Of a stretch of DNA of 64,000 nucleotides, positions 16,946-26,662 are shown piece by piece. Both the position numbers and the translations under genes were made by a program. The notes below the pieces were generated by a model. The model ran no database searches, was not told where the DNA came from, and saw only the letters and a list, made by a program, of their open reading frames with translations. How positions within the stretch are numbered: the first letter of the stretch is position 1; each line of letters starts with the position of its first letter. Origin of the DNA: Alphaproteobacteria bacterium (GTDB taxonomy: Bacteria; Pseudomonadota; Alphaproteobacteria; GCA-2731375); the NCBI GenBank assembly GCA_021776235.1, contig JAJFGG010000142.1, positions 1 to 64,000 of the forward strand, given 5' to 3'.

Positions 16946-17128
16946 ACGCCATGCCGCAAAAGCGTCAAGCGGATAGGCTCCAATCATAGCAACATCGCTA
17001 TTTTGGTGCTGCCTGTATGGGTCGAGAAAGGTCTCTCGAGCGGACGGACGGTCCTCCCAAATCCGCGATGGATTTTCCGCGTGCTTGTTATTAGACTTTG
17101 CCTTGCTCTGTAAGCCGGCAACCCGCAG

Positions 17129-17163
17129 ACCGGTAAGCAATGCCGCTGATGCGGCCGGTTTTT
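17129..17163 (+). terminator. Terminator-like hairpin in the leader of the DUF1800 operon
   Basis: Outer ACCGG (17129-17133) pairs with CCGGT (17155-17159), inner GCCGC (17142-17146) pairs with GCGGC (17151-17155, sharing one base with the outer stem), and TTTTT follows. It ends 50 nt before the DUF1800 ATG with no plus-strand gene upstream, so it may act as a leader attenuator or end a short transcript. Confidence 0.45.
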
Positions 17164-17212
17164 CGGGTGCTGTCGGCAATGGCCAATCGTATCGGCTGCA
17201 AGGTGTTTTAAG

Positions 17213-18550
17213 ATGTCCCGCAACGAAGCTTACATCGCTGCGCATCGCTTTGGACTTGGACCGAAGCCGGACGAAATTAGGCACATCGGCTCCGACCCGA
17301 GAGGCTGGTTGATCGAGCAGCTTCACGCCGCCCCGATAACCCCCAAGGCTATGCTGGAACTGCCCGCTTCGAGGGAAAATGTGCTCGACTGGTGGGATGC
17401 GGTAATGATCAGCGTTGCCGAGTTGGTAAAACGTATCCGCAACGACTACCGTGCGCTCTGGCGTCGCGAGGCGAAAGCCCGCCTGGCAGCCGCGATCACC
17501 ACCGAGCAGCCATTTCGCGAAAGACTGGTCTGGTTCTGGGGCAATCATTTTACGGTTTCCGGACGCAAGGCCGTCGCTATCGGCATGGCCGGTGGCCACG
17601 AGCGCGAGGCGATCCGTCCCCATGTGACGGGACGATTCCAGGATATGCTGTATAATGCGACTTCCCATCCCGGCATGCTGTTCTATCTCGACAATTACGC
17701 CTCTGTCGGGCCGCACTCCTATCGGGGCGGGGTGACGTACTATAACCAGGGTTTGAATGAAAACCTGGCCCGCGAAATCCTCGAACTTCATACCCTTGGG
17801 GTTGATGGCGGCTATAGCCAGCAGGACGTGCGCGAATTCGCCAAGATGTTGACCGGCTGGACGTTTGGCCGGCGCTATAACCCGACGCCCGGCGCCTTTC
17901 ATTTTCGCGAGAAGACTCACGAACCGGGCGACAAGGTCTTGCTTGGCCGCACCTTTCGCCCTGATGGCGTGAATGAAGGCCGTGCGGCCCTGGAATGGCT
18001 TGCCGGACAGGACGCCACCGCCCGGCATCTGGCCTTCAAACTGGCGCGCCACTTCATTGCCGACCAGCCGCCTCCGGCTGCCGTTGATAAACTGGCGCGG
18101 ACCTTTATGGAGACCGAGGGCGACCTGATGGAACTGGCTCAGGCTCTGGTCAATCTGCCCGAGGCCTGGGATCCGATGTTGCGTAAGTTCAAGACGCCAC
18201 AGGAATATGTGGTTGGCGCCATGCGTGCGGTGGGCGGCAATACGGATTATGGTGAGCTGATGTCCGTTCTCACCTCCTTTGGCCAGCTGCCCTTCATGGC
18301 GCTGTCGCCGGCCGGTTGGCCGGATAAGGAGACGGCCTGGTTGAACCCTGACAGCGCTTTGCGCCGGGCGCGGTTTGCGGTTTCAGTCGCGGGCCGGCGA
18401 TCGGCCGACGATCCGGGCGCGGTGCAAATCGCGGCGAACAGCACGGGAGATTTACTGCCGCAGAATGTTTTGCAGCAGATTACCGAGGCCACAAATCCGA
18501 AAGAGGCACTGGCACTGCTTTTGGCAAGCCCCACGATGCAGCGGCGATAA
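17213..18550 (+). CDS. DUF1800 domain-containing protein
   Basis: The 445-residue protein shows the DUF1800 pattern: an N-terminal AAHRFGLGP block, RERLVWFWGNHFTVS, MLFYLDN, GLNENLAREILELHTLGVDGGYSQQDVREFAKMLTGWT in sections, and a C-terminal GWPD motif. The biochemical function of DUF1800 is unknown; the gene is nearly always paired with a DUF1501 gene, as here 16 nt downstream. No signal peptide is evident at the N-terminus, unlike its partner. It leads a plus-strand cluster that continues to 26.56 kb. An AAGG sequence about 10 nt before the ATG is a weak Shine-Dalgarno. Confidence 0.9.
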   Translation: MSRNEAYIAAHRFGLGPKPDEIRHIGSDPRGWLIEQLHAAPITPKAMLELPASRENVLDWWDAVMISVAELVKRIRNDYRALWRREAKARLAAAITTEQPFRERLVWFWGNHFTVSGRKAVAIGMAGGHEREAIRPHVTGRFQDMLYNATSHPGMLFYLDNYASVGPHSYRGGVTYYNQGLNENLAREILELHTLGVDGGYSQQDVREFAKMLTGWTFGRRYNPTPGAFHFREKTHEPGDKVLLGRTFRPDGVNEGRAALEWLAGQDATARHLAFKLARHFIADQPPPAAVDKLARTFMETEGDLMELAQALVNLPEAWDPMLRKFKTPQEYVVGAMRAVGGNTDYGELMSVLTSFGQLPFMALSPAGWPDKETAWLNPDSALRRARFAVSVAGRRSADDPGAVQIAANSTGDLLPQNVLQQITEATNPKEALALLLASPTMQRR

Positions 18551-18566
18551 GGATAGGGCAGGGATC

Positions 18567-19766
18567 ATGATCACACGCCGCCGTATACTGCAGGGCGCCG
18601 CCGGCGCGGCAGGGGCCATCGCAGCGCTTGGCAATAGCCCGCTGACCCTGGCTGCCGCGGCGACGGATCGCCGCCTCGTGGTGGTCATTCTGCGTGGCGG
18701 GACTGATGGTCTGGCCCTGGTCCCGGCACCCGGCGATGCAAACTTCGGGCAACTGCGCCAGCGGCTGGCGGTGCAGGATCCGAATGCCGATAATATCGAC
18801 CTGGATGGATTTTTCGCCTTGCATCCAAAACTCACCGGCTTGGCGTCCCTATGGCGGGAAAAACAATTGGCCGTCGTGCACGCGGCCCAAACCGGTTATC
18901 GCAGCCGCTCCCACTTCGATGCCCAGGATTTACTGGAGACCGGCCATAATACGGTCAGTGCCCTGGCGGATGGCTGGCTGAACCGGGCCTTGGGATATTT
19001 CGCCGCGGCGGAAACCCGCACCGGCCTGGCGGTCGGTTACGGCACGCCGCTGATTTTACAGGGCAAGACGCCCATCGCGACCTGGGCGCCGCGCCGCCTG
19101 GACCGGCCGGAGCCCGAGTTTCTGAACAAGTTGATGATGATCAGCGCCCGGGACCCGGAGATCAGCCGCGCCCTGGGTGAAGGGATCAAGACCGAAGCCG
19201 TCAATCGCCGACGTCTGGGCCACCTGGAATCCAGCGAAATCGCCGGCACCGGCGCGCCCAGGGCCTTGGCCGATCTGGCCGAGGCGGCCGGCCGTCTGCT
19301 GTCGGCCGACACGGGGGCCCGGGTTGCGGCCCTGGACATCGACGGTTGGGATACCCATGGCTATCAAATCACCGCACTGTCTTACCGCATGCCGATCCTG
19401 GACCGCACCCTCATGGCCTTGAAGGCGGGCCTCGGTGCGGCCTGGGCCAACACCATGGTCATGGTGGTGACCGAGTTCGGCCGTACCGCCGTGCCCAACG
19501 GCACCAACGGGACGGATCATGGCACAGGCGGCGCCATGCTGTTGCTGGGCGGTGCGGTGCGCGGCGGCCGGGTTCTGGCGGATTGGCCCGGTTTGGGCAA
19601 GGCCGATTTGTATGAAGGCCGTGATCTGAAACCGACCATGGATCTGCGCGCGGTCTTCAAGGGCGTGCTGATGGCGCATCTGGGCGTCGACGCGGCTTAC
19701 GTTGAGGACACGGTGTTCCCCGCCAGCCGCGCCATACGGCCCCTGGAAAACCTTACGGTGGCCTGA
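18567..19766 (+). CDS. DUF1501 protein with Tat signal
   Basis: Starting at the ATG at 18567 the product has 399 residues. The N-terminus (TRRRILQGAAGAAGAIAA) is a twin-arginine signal peptide. The remainder follows DUF1501: VVVILRGGTDGLALV, FFALHPKL, AAQTGYRSRSHFDAQD, LDIDGWDTHG and VVTEFGRTAVPNGTNGTDHGTGG, an alkaline-phosphatase-like arrangement with likely metal-binding Asp/His residues. Activity is not established for the family. Export by Tat implies folding with cofactor before secretion. It is coupled to DUF1800 (16 nt) and the Tat amidohydrolase (9 nt). Confidence 0.9.
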   Translation: MITRRRILQGAAGAAGAIAALGNSPLTLAAAATDRRLVVVILRGGTDGLALVPAPGDANFGQLRQRLAVQDPNADNIDLDGFFALHPKLTGLASLWREKQLAVVHAAQTGYRSRSHFDAQDLLETGHNTVSALADGWLNRALGYFAAAETRTGLAVGYGTPLILQGKTPIATWAPRRLDRPEPEFLNKLMMISARDPEISRALGEGIKTEAVNRRRLGHLESSEIAGTGAPRALADLAEAAGRLLSADTGARVAALDIDGWDTHGYQITALSYRMPILDRTLMALKAGLGAAWANTMVMVVTEFGRTAVPNGTNGTDHGTGGAMLLLGGAVRGGRVLADWPGLGKADLYEGRDLKPTMDLRAVFKGVLMAHLGVDAAYVEDTVFPASRAIRPLENLTVA

Positions 19767-19775
19767 GACCCGATC

Positions 19776-21230
19776 ATGACCGACGAGCGTTTGCCCATCA
19801 AAATCGACAGCACCTCGAACGGCGAGTACCGGCCGCTTCCGGTTCCGAAATTGTTGCGCCTGGCTAACGAATTGGCGGCCAGGCGTTTGACCGATAATGC
19901 CAGACGAATTGGCGTTAGCCGCCGCAGTTTCGTCAACGGACTGTGCGGTGCCGCGACCACCTTGGCTACATTCAACGGCGCATTTGCAGCCCGTGGCAAT
20001 TTGGGCGGGCGCTTCCAAGTTCCGGCCGAAGCCGCCTTCGATACCGCCGCGGCGCAAGACAGTCTGGCGGGCGAAGAGTTTATTTTCGATGTGCAGACGC
20101 ACATGATTGAACCCAATGGGCTCTGGCGGCAGACCAACCCGCGTTTCGAAAGGATCCTGCGGTGGTGGCCCCAGGGCGCCTGCGGCGAAAGCGATCCGGT
20201 GGACTGTTATTCGGCCGAACATTACATCCGGGAGGTTTTCTACGACAGCGACACTACCATGGCGGTCTTGAGTTTTGTGCCCGCTCCGCCCGATCGTAAT
20301 CCCCTGAGCATGGCCGAGGCGTCCCGAACCCGGGATCTGGTCGCCGCTTTGGGTCAGGGCCGCCGCTTGCTGCTGCATGCCATGATCCTGCCCAATCTCG
20401 CGCCCCTGGAGGTCCAGCTGCGGCGCATGGAGCAGGCGGCGGCGAACTGGAAGATCGCAGCCTGGAAGGTCTACACCCAATGGGGTCCCCGGGGTGTCGG
20501 CTGGGCCCTTGATGACCCCGACGTCGGCATCCCGTTTATAGAGAAGGCACGCTCCCTCGGTATCCGGAATATCTGCATCCACAAGGGCCTGACTTTTCCG
20601 CGCCTCTCACCCAAGTTCACCGATTGTGCCGACGTGGGCCGGGCGGCGCGGCGTTTCCCGGATGTCAATTTCATCATCTATCATTCCGGCCTCGAGACCG
20701 ACACGCGGGAAGGGGCCTACCACCCGGACCGGGCCGGCCGGGGCGTCAATACCTTGATCAAGAGCCTGGCCGACAATGGCATCGCCCCCAACAGCAACGT
20801 CTATGCCGAACTGGGCAGCACCTGGCGTATCCTCATGCGCGATCCGACAGCGGCGGCCCATACCTTGGGCAAGCTGTTGAAGTATGTCGGCGAGGACCGG
20901 GTGCTGTGGGGCACGGATTCGATCTGGTATGGCTCGCCCCAGGATCAGATTCAGGCCTTCCGCACGTTTCATATTTCCGAACGCTTCCAGGAACAACACG
21001 GCTATGCTGCTCTGGGCGCCGCGCAAAAGACCAAGGTATTCGGCCTCAACGGCGCCGCCGTTTATGGCATCGAAGCGGGCGCGATCAAAAAAAAGGCATT
21101 GCTGGATCCTGTCGGTCGCGACAAAGCGGCCTATCTGGAGAAGCCGTCGCCTGGGCATCTTACCTATGGTCCCCGCACCGACTACGAATTTAGCCTGCTG
21201 CAAGACGCCCGCGGCGGCTGGCCGGATTAA
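19776..21230 (+). CDS. Tat-exported amidohydrolase (Amidohydro_2/ACMSD-like)
   Basis: The 484-residue protein has an unusually long N-region before its twin-arginine motif SRRSFV (48-53) and hydrophobic stretch. The catalytic TIM barrel includes the degenerate metal-binding strand FDVQTHMIEP, WKVYTQWG, NICIHKG, FIIYHSGLE and the late Asp in LWGTDSIWYGSPQDQ, as expected for the ACMSD-like group of hydrolases and decarboxylases. The first motif carries Gln rather than His between Val and Thr, so metal binding may differ from classic members. It lies between DUF1501 and hydantoinase genes, suggesting a periplasmic hydrolysis step. Confidence 0.83.
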   Translation: MTDERLPIKIDSTSNGEYRPLPVPKLLRLANELAARRLTDNARRIGVSRRSFVNGLCGAATTLATFNGAFAARGNLGGRFQVPAEAAFDTAAAQDSLAGEEFIFDVQTHMIEPNGLWRQTNPRFERILRWWPQGACGESDPVDCYSAEHYIREVFYDSDTTMAVLSFVPAPPDRNPLSMAEASRTRDLVAALGQGRRLLLHAMILPNLAPLEVQLRRMEQAAANWKIAAWKVYTQWGPRGVGWALDDPDVGIPFIEKARSLGIRNICIHKGLTFPRLSPKFTDCADVGRAARRFPDVNFIIYHSGLETDTREGAYHPDRAGRGVNTLIKSLADNGIAPNSNVYAELGSTWRILMRDPTAAAHTLGKLLKYVGEDRVLWGTDSIWYGSPQDQIQAFRTFHISERFQEQHGYAALGAAQKTKVFGLNGAAVYGIEAGAIKKKALLDPVGRDKAAYLEKPSPGHLTYGPRTDYEFSLLQDARGGWPD

Positions 21231-21311
21231 ACGGGCCGTGGCCGTGCCGTTGATGCCGGAGCCGCGGCAAAAGAAGACCGCGCCCACGCGCATGCTGGAG
21301 GGAGATCGTTC

Positions 21312-23342
21312 ATGAGCTGGCGCGTTGGCGTGGATATTGGCGGGACGTTTACCGATTTCTGTCTCTTTGACGATGAGAGCGGCGCCCTGCACAGCCTCAA
21401 GGTGCTCTCGACGCCGGACCGGCCGGGTGAAGAGGTTCTGACGGGGATCCGGGAAATCGAGCGGCGCTACGGCGTCGCGCCAGGCGCCATCAGCTATTTC
21501 ACCCACGGCACCACGGTCGGGGTCAACACCGTGATCCAGCGCAAAGGCATCGATCTTTGCCTGTTTGCCACCGAGCATTTCGAGGACGTGCTGGAGGTCG
21601 CCCGCCTCAAGATGCCCGACCCCTATGATCTATTCTCTCGCCGGCCCGTGCCCCTGGTGACCCGCGAAAAGGTCTTTTCCATTCCCGGCCGCATGCTGTT
21701 CGACGGCAGCGAGGACACGGCCCTGGACGAGGACGGCGTGCACCGGGCCATCGCCGGCGTGCGCGCCGTCGGCGGCGAAGGGATCGTCGTCGCCCTTCTG
21801 CATGCCTACCGCAACCCCGTCCACGAGCGCCGGGTGGTTGAGATCGTCAGGGCGGAGGCGCCGGATCTGTTTGTGGTCGCGTCATCCGAGGTCTGGCCGA
21901 TCATCCGCGAATATGAACGCACCGTGACGGCCGTGGTCGCGGGTTACGCCCAGCCCAGGGTCAGCCATTACCTTGGCTCTCTGCAAACCGCACTGGTAGA
22001 GGCCGGGGTGGGCGCTGAACCGATGATTACCAAATCCAACGGCGGCGTGATGACGGCCGAGGCGGGCAAGACCCGCTGTGCCCAGATGCTGCTATCGGGG
22101 ACGGCCTCGGGCGTCATTGGCGCCTGCTGGGTGGCGCGCATGGCGGCGGTGGCAAATGCCCTTAGCCTTGATGTCGGCGGCACCTCGGCTGATCTCGCGG
22201 TGGTGCGCGCGGGCGAGCCGCAATACGGCGTCGGCGAGATGATTGGCGAGTTTCCCATTCACATCCCCACAATATCCGTGACCTCCATCGGCGAAGGCGG
22301 CGGCTCCATCGCCTGGGTCGATGCCCACGGCGTCTTGAAGGTGGGGCCGGAAAGCGCCGGCTCGAACCCCGGCCCGGCCTGCTATGGCCTGGGCGGCACG
22401 CGCCCCACCATCACCGATGCCTTCGTCGTCACCGGATTTCTGGGCGAAATGGGCCTTGGCTATGGCGAAGTCAGCATGGACGGCGATTTGGCGGCGGCGG
22501 CCATGGAGACCATTGCTGGGCCGCTGTCTCTGAGTATCAAGGACACGGCCGAGGCCATCATCAAGGTAGCGGTCTCGGGCATGTATCTCGAAGTCTCAAA
22601 AATGGTCTCGCGCTATGGTATCGATCCGCGCGATATGTCCCTGGTCGCCTTCGGCGGCGCCGGGCCCATGCTCGCCTGCCATGTGGCCCGCGAGTTGAGC
22701 ATACGCCGCATCGTGGTGCCGCTCACCCCTGGCGTGCTCAGCGCTTTCGGCGGCCTGATTACCGATATCAAGAACGATTTCATCCGCACTGTTTACCTTG
22801 ATCTGGATGCATCCACCCTGGAAACCATCCACCAGGGCTTTGCTGAATTGCGCCGGGACGCGCTGGCCTGGCTGCGTGAGGAACAGGGTTTTCACGGCGA
22901 GGCCACCCTGTTGTACTCGGCCGATATGCGCTATCGCGGCCAGTCCTTCGAGATCGATACATTGTTGGATGCGGATAGCGGCGTGGCCGCCATGGAGGCG
23001 GCTTTTCATCGGGAGCATGAACGCCTCTATGAGCATGCGGACCGGGCGGCTCCGGTGCAGGTCATCAATCTGCGCCTGGTTGTGGTGGGCGAACCACCCA
23101 AGCCGGCTATTTCGCGCCTTGCCGAGGCGGCCGGCGAAGCGCGGCCCGTCAACACGGTCGAAGTTCATACCGGCGGCCGCCCACACAGTGCTGGTATCTA
23201 CCGCCGTGGTGACCTCAAGGCCGGGCATCGCTTTGCCGGTCCGGCAATCGTAAGCCAGGACGATTGCACCACCTGTGTCCTGGATGGTTTCTCGGTCACC
23301 GTCGATAACCATGGAAACCTTATTCTCGAAGCGGGGGATTGA
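21312..23342 (+). CDS. Hydantoinase/oxoprolinase family protein, subunit A
   Basis: The 676-residue product is HyuA-like: the ATP-binding N-terminus VGVDIGGTFTDF, FTHGTTVGVNTVIQRKG, ALSLDVGGTSADLAVV, the central SIGEGGGSIAWVD and GPACYGLGG, and FGGAGPMLACHVAREL in the actin-like core. Members hydrolyse cyclic amides such as hydantoins or 5-oxoproline with ATP, or act in acetone carboxylase-type complexes. Its partner HyuB follows 3 nt after the stop. SD GGAGGGAGA lies just before the ATG at 21312. The substrate cannot be read directly, but the downstream ring hydrolase favours a cyclic amide or pyrimidine-type compound. Confidence 0.92.
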   Translation: MSWRVGVDIGGTFTDFCLFDDESGALHSLKVLSTPDRPGEEVLTGIREIERRYGVAPGAISYFTHGTTVGVNTVIQRKGIDLCLFATEHFEDVLEVARLKMPDPYDLFSRRPVPLVTREKVFSIPGRMLFDGSEDTALDEDGVHRAIAGVRAVGGEGIVVALLHAYRNPVHERRVVEIVRAEAPDLFVVASSEVWPIIREYERTVTAVVAGYAQPRVSHYLGSLQTALVEAGVGAEPMITKSNGGVMTAEAGKTRCAQMLLSGTASGVIGACWVARMAAVANALSLDVGGTSADLAVVRAGEPQYGVGEMIGEFPIHIPTISVTSIGEGGGSIAWVDAHGVLKVGPESAGSNPGPACYGLGGTRPTITDAFVVTGFLGEMGLGYGEVSMDGDLAAAAMETIAGPLSLSIKDTAEAIIKVAVSGMYLEVSKMVSRYGIDPRDMSLVAFGGAGPMLACHVARELSIRRIVVPLTPGVLSAFGGLITDIKNDFIRTVYLDLDASTLETIHQGFAELRRDALAWLREEQGFHGEATLLYSADMRYRGQSFEIDTLLDADSGVAAMEAAFHREHERLYEHADRAAPVQVINLRLVVVGEPPKPAISRLAEAAGEARPVNTVEVHTGGRPHSAGIYRRGDLKAGHRFAGPAIVSQDDCTTCVLDGFSVTVDNHGNLILEAGD

Positions 23343-23345
23343 ACG

Positions 23346-25352
23346 ATGGCGATTGACAACGTTACTTTGGAAATCCTCAAAAATCATTGCCGGGCCGCGG
23401 CCGAGAGCATGGCCTTTACCCTCTACCGCACGGCGCATTCTACCTTCGTCAAGGAAACCGAAGACTTCACCACGGGTCTGACCACGCCGGGCGGAGAGAC
23501 CTTCGCCACGCCCACGGATCTGGGCGCCACCTGGTTCGTCGGCCTGAACTACAAAAACGTCATTGACCTGATCGGGCATTACGACGAAGGCGATATCTGC
23601 CTGACCAACGATCCCTATTCGGGCTATGTCTGCACCCATTCGCCCGACATGCATATCTGGAAGCCGGTGTTCCATGATGGCGAGATCGTCTGTTTTGTGG
23701 TCGGTCATATCCACAATACGGACGTCGGCGGCGCCGTGCCCGCCAGTCTGTCCCGTACCCTGTCGGAAGTGCATCAGGAAGGCATCCGCATACCGCCTGC
23801 CAAGATCATGGAGCAGGGCGTGATCAATGATGACGTGCTATCCATCCTGCTGGCCAACGTGCGCATGCCAGAACAGAACTGGGGCGATCTGAAGGCCCAG
23901 ATCGCGGCCATGAATACCGGTGAACGCCGGGTGCACGAGATGATCGGAAAATTCGGTGTCGAGACCTTCAAGCAGGGTATCGGCGACCTGCTGGATTACG
24001 CGGAGCGTCAGGCCCGGGCCATCGTGGCCGATCTGCCCGATGGGCGCTATATCTTCAATGACTACATGGACGAAGACGTGGCCGGGGGCTATCCCTGCCG
24101 CATCGCCCTGAGTATGACCATCCATGGCGACGATCTGTTGTTCGATTTTAGCGGCAGCGATCCGCAGATTGAAGGTTCGGTCAATATTCCCACCGGGGGC
24201 GAGGTGCGCCACGTATTGATGATGATCGGCCTGGTCTATGTGCTTTATTCCCTTGATACTTCGCTGTTTCTGAATGCCGGCATCGCCCGCATCTGCCGCT
24301 GTATTCTGCCCTCGGGCAGCATCGTCAATCCTGACTTTCCCGCCGCCGTGGGCCTGCGCACCCTGTCGGTGCAGCGCCTGCAGGCGATTATCTTCGGCGC
24401 CTTTGTTCAGGCCGCGCCCGCGCGCCTGCCCGCCAGCCCGGCCAGCGGCGGTCCAATCATGAACGTGAACGCCATCGACAACCTGACCGGCCGCCGGGTG
24501 GTCGCCTCCATCGATCCCATCACGGGGGGCTCTGGGGGCAACCCGCAGGAGGACGGCACCGAGGGTTCGGGGGCCAATTCATCCTTTCTGAAGAATACGC
24601 CGGTGGAGATCAACGAGGCGGAGGTGCCGATCCGCATCCTCCGCTATGGCCTGGCGCCGGATTCGGGCGGGCCGGGGCAGTTCCGGGGCGGCCTGGCCAC
24701 GGTTCTGAACTTCCGGGCCGAGGCGCCCAACACCCGGGTCACGGCGCGCAACCGGGACCGTACGCGCTTCACCTCATGGGGCGTGCGCGGCGGCCGGGCC
24801 GGCGTGGCCTCGAAATTCCGCCTCAACCCGGGCACGGAGGGGGAAGTGGATCTGGGCAACACCGACATCCTGACGATCGGTCCCGGTGATGAAATCCTCG
24901 TCGCCTCGGGCGGTGCGGGCGGCTGGGGTGATCCTTTGGCGCGGGAGACGGCCGCCGTGCTATTGGATGTGCGGCGGGGTTTTGTCACCGCCGAGGCGGC
25001 GCGCCGTGACTATGGCGTGGTGCTGTCCGATGGCGCCGTGGACGAAGTGGCGACGGCGGCGCTCCGCGCCGGGCGGGGCGGGGAGGCCAGCAGCGGCTTT
25101 TTCGATTACGGCCGCAACCGTGTTGCGTTCGAGCGGGTCTGGACCGATGCGAACTACGCCGCCTTGACCGCTTTACTGGAAAAACTGCCCGTACATTGGC
25201 GGTTTTTCGTCAAGCATCGGGTCTTCGAGGCGGTAGAGGCGCTGGAAGATAATGCGCGCCATGGCGACGGCAGGGAAATCCGTGCAATCGTCGCCGATGT
25301 GCTTGCCCGATACCCGCAATTGCAGCTTTCGGCAGCCGCAAAAGGCCCGTGA
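23346..25352 (+). CDS. Hydantoinase B/oxoprolinase family protein, subunit B
   Basis: The 668-residue protein matches HyuB: an N-terminal EILKNHCRAAAESMAFTLYRTAHS block, DICLTNDPYSG, the VGHIHNTDVGG motif with putative metal-binding His/Asp, LLFDFSGSDPQIEGSVNIP, and the C-terminal DSGGPGQFRGGLAT and ASGGAGGWGDPL. It forms the second subunit with HyuA encoded immediately upstream, and together they probably open a cyclic amide ring. Its C-terminus extends about 100 residues past the GGAGGWGDP motif, slightly longer than many relatives. The next gene encodes a ring-opening amidohydrolase. Confidence 0.92.
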   Translation: MAIDNVTLEILKNHCRAAAESMAFTLYRTAHSTFVKETEDFTTGLTTPGGETFATPTDLGATWFVGLNYKNVIDLIGHYDEGDICLTNDPYSGYVCTHSPDMHIWKPVFHDGEIVCFVVGHIHNTDVGGAVPASLSRTLSEVHQEGIRIPPAKIMEQGVINDDVLSILLANVRMPEQNWGDLKAQIAAMNTGERRVHEMIGKFGVETFKQGIGDLLDYAERQARAIVADLPDGRYIFNDYMDEDVAGGYPCRIALSMTIHGDDLLFDFSGSDPQIEGSVNIPTGGEVRHVLMMIGLVYVLYSLDTSLFLNAGIARICRCILPSGSIVNPDFPAAVGLRTLSVQRLQAIIFGAFVQAAPARLPASPASGGPIMNVNAIDNLTGRRVVASIDPITGGSGGNPQEDGTEGSGANSSFLKNTPVEINEAEVPIRILRYGLAPDSGGPGQFRGGLATVLNFRAEAPNTRVTARNRDRTRFTSWGVRGGRAGVASKFRLNPGTEGEVDLGNTDILTIGPGDEILVASGGAGGWGDPLARETAAVLLDVRRGFVTAEAARRDYGVVLSDGAVDEVATAALRAGRGGEASSGFFDYGRNRVAFERVWTDANYAALTALLEKLPVHWRFFVKHRVFEAVEALEDNARHGDGREIRAIVADVLARYPQLQLSAAAKGP

Positions 25353-25460
25353 TTGCGGTGCCGCCGGCGCCGCCCTGAATGCCGCTTTCACTCCGATCCC
25401 TGACATGTAATGCTTTTGGCGGGATTGCTCCCGACCAGCAAAAGAGGCGGCGCAACGGCC

Positions 25461-26564
25461 ATGATATCAGTGCAGGTTTTTCGTATTCCCATGGCCGCGC
25501 CGGACGACGTGTCCGGTCTCGAGGCGCTTTTGGCGGATGGGCGCCTTGCGGCCGAGGACATCGTGGCGGTTCTCGCCAAGACCGAGGGTAACGGCTGCGT
25601 CAATGATTTCACCCGCGGTTATAGTGCTTTGGCCTATCAGGTGATGCTTTCAGCCGAGCTCGGGATCAGCCGCGAGGAGGTGGCGCGTCGCATCGCATTC
25701 GTGATGTCGGGGGGAACGGAAGGGGTGTTAAGTCCCCACGCCACCGTCTTCGCCCGCAATCAACAGCCGGATGGCAAGCCCGGGGTCAAACGCCTGAGCA
25801 TCGGCGTCGCGCACACCCGCGATTTTGCGCCCGAAGAGCTTGGGCGCATGGCGCAGGTGCGCGAGGTTGCCCGTGCGGTCAAGGCGGCCATCGCAGAGGC
25901 GGAAATCGTTTCCACCGCCGATGTCCATTTCGTCCAGATCAAATGTCCGCTCCTGACTGCCGAGCGGGTGGGGGAGGCGCAGCGCCGCGGCCAGACTGTC
26001 GCCACCATGGACACCTACGAATCCATGGGCTATTCGCGCGGCGCGTCGGCGCTTGGGGTGGCGCTGGCCCAGGGCGAGGTGGCCGAAACGGCGCTGTCGG
26101 ACGGGGTTGTATGCAAGGACTGGGACCTCCACTCCCAGGTCGCCTCCACCTCGGCCGGCGTCGAGATCATGAACTGCGAGATCATCGTCATGGGAAACGC
26201 ACCGACCTCTTTGAGCCCGTTTCTCATCGGTCATGGCGTCATGGCTGACGCCATCGATGGCGATGGCGTGCGCGAGGCCCTGCGGCGGGCGGGGCTCAGC
26301 GTCAACGGCGTCCTCGACGAGGCCCAGCGGGCCCGCCTTGTCAACGTATTCGCCAAGGCCGAGGCCGCGCCCGGCGGCTATGTGCGCCGGCGACGGCACA
26401 CCATGCTCGACGATTCCGATATCAACAATACGCGCCAGGCCCGGGCGGTGGTCGGCGCCGTCGTCGCCTCGATCGTCGGTGATCCGATGGTCTATGTATC
26501 GGGCGGCGCAGAGCATCAGGGCCTGGCCGGCGGCGGCCCCGTCGCGGTGATCGCGCGGGTCTGA
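25461..26564 (+). CDS. Ring-opening amidohydrolase (cyanuric acid amidohydrolase/barbiturase family)
   Basis: The 367-residue product belongs to the small AtzD/barbiturase family, whose three similar sub-domains surround a Ser-Lys active site. Signatures visible are [15 protein letters not shown], the hallmark [21 protein letters not shown], a NAPTSLS stretch, [18 protein letters not shown] and the C-terminal [18 protein letters not shown]. Members open cyanuric acid or barbituric acid, or act on related cyclic imides; which one cannot be settled by eye. The ATG at 25461 is preferred since homology starts there; the frame is open 17 codons further up. It is the last gene of the plus-strand cluster and sits near hydantoinase A/B, pointing to a cyclic amide pathway. 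Confidence 0.9.
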   Translation: MISVQVFRIPMAAPDDVSGLEALLADGRLAAEDIVAVLAKTEGNGCVNDFTRGYSALAYQVMLSAELGISREEVARRIAFVMSGGTEGVLSPHATVFARNQQPDGKPGVKRLSIGVAHTRDFAPEELGRMAQVREVARAVKAAIAEAEIVSTADVHFVQIKCPLLTAERVGEAQRRGQTVATMDTYESMGYSRGASALGVALAQGEVAETALSDGVVCKDWDLHSQVASTSAGVEIMNCEIIVMGNAPTSLSPFLIGHGVMADAIDGDGVREALRRAGLSVNGVLDEAQRARLVNVFAKAEAAPGGYVRRRRHTMLDDSDINNTRQARAVVGAVVASIVGDPMVYVSGGAEHQGLAGGGPVAVIARV

Positions 26565-26609
26565 CAGATTGGCAGCAGCACGGATTGTCATCCGGGACGA
26601 CCCTGATCG

Positions 26610-26624
26610 ACCCAATACTTGGGT
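26610..26624. other. Short hairpin between convergent genes
   Basis: ACCCAA (26610-26615), loop TAC, TTGGGT (26619-26624). No T-tract follows, so at best it is a weak transcript-end structure after the ring hydrolase gene. Confidence 0.3.
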
Positions 26625-26662
26625 GAGCAGGGTTGACGGCGCTTGGCTGGAAATCTGCTTCG

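Noticed and set aside
16712-18052. A 446-codon minus-strand frame overlapping the dehalogenase start, the palindrome and DUF1800
   Set aside because: It crosses the intergenic operator region and the antisense of DUF1800, with no family resemblance.
19056-20582. A 508-codon minus-strand frame across DUF1501 and the amidohydrolase
   Set aside because: No recognisable domain; shadow of two well-supported plus-strand genes.
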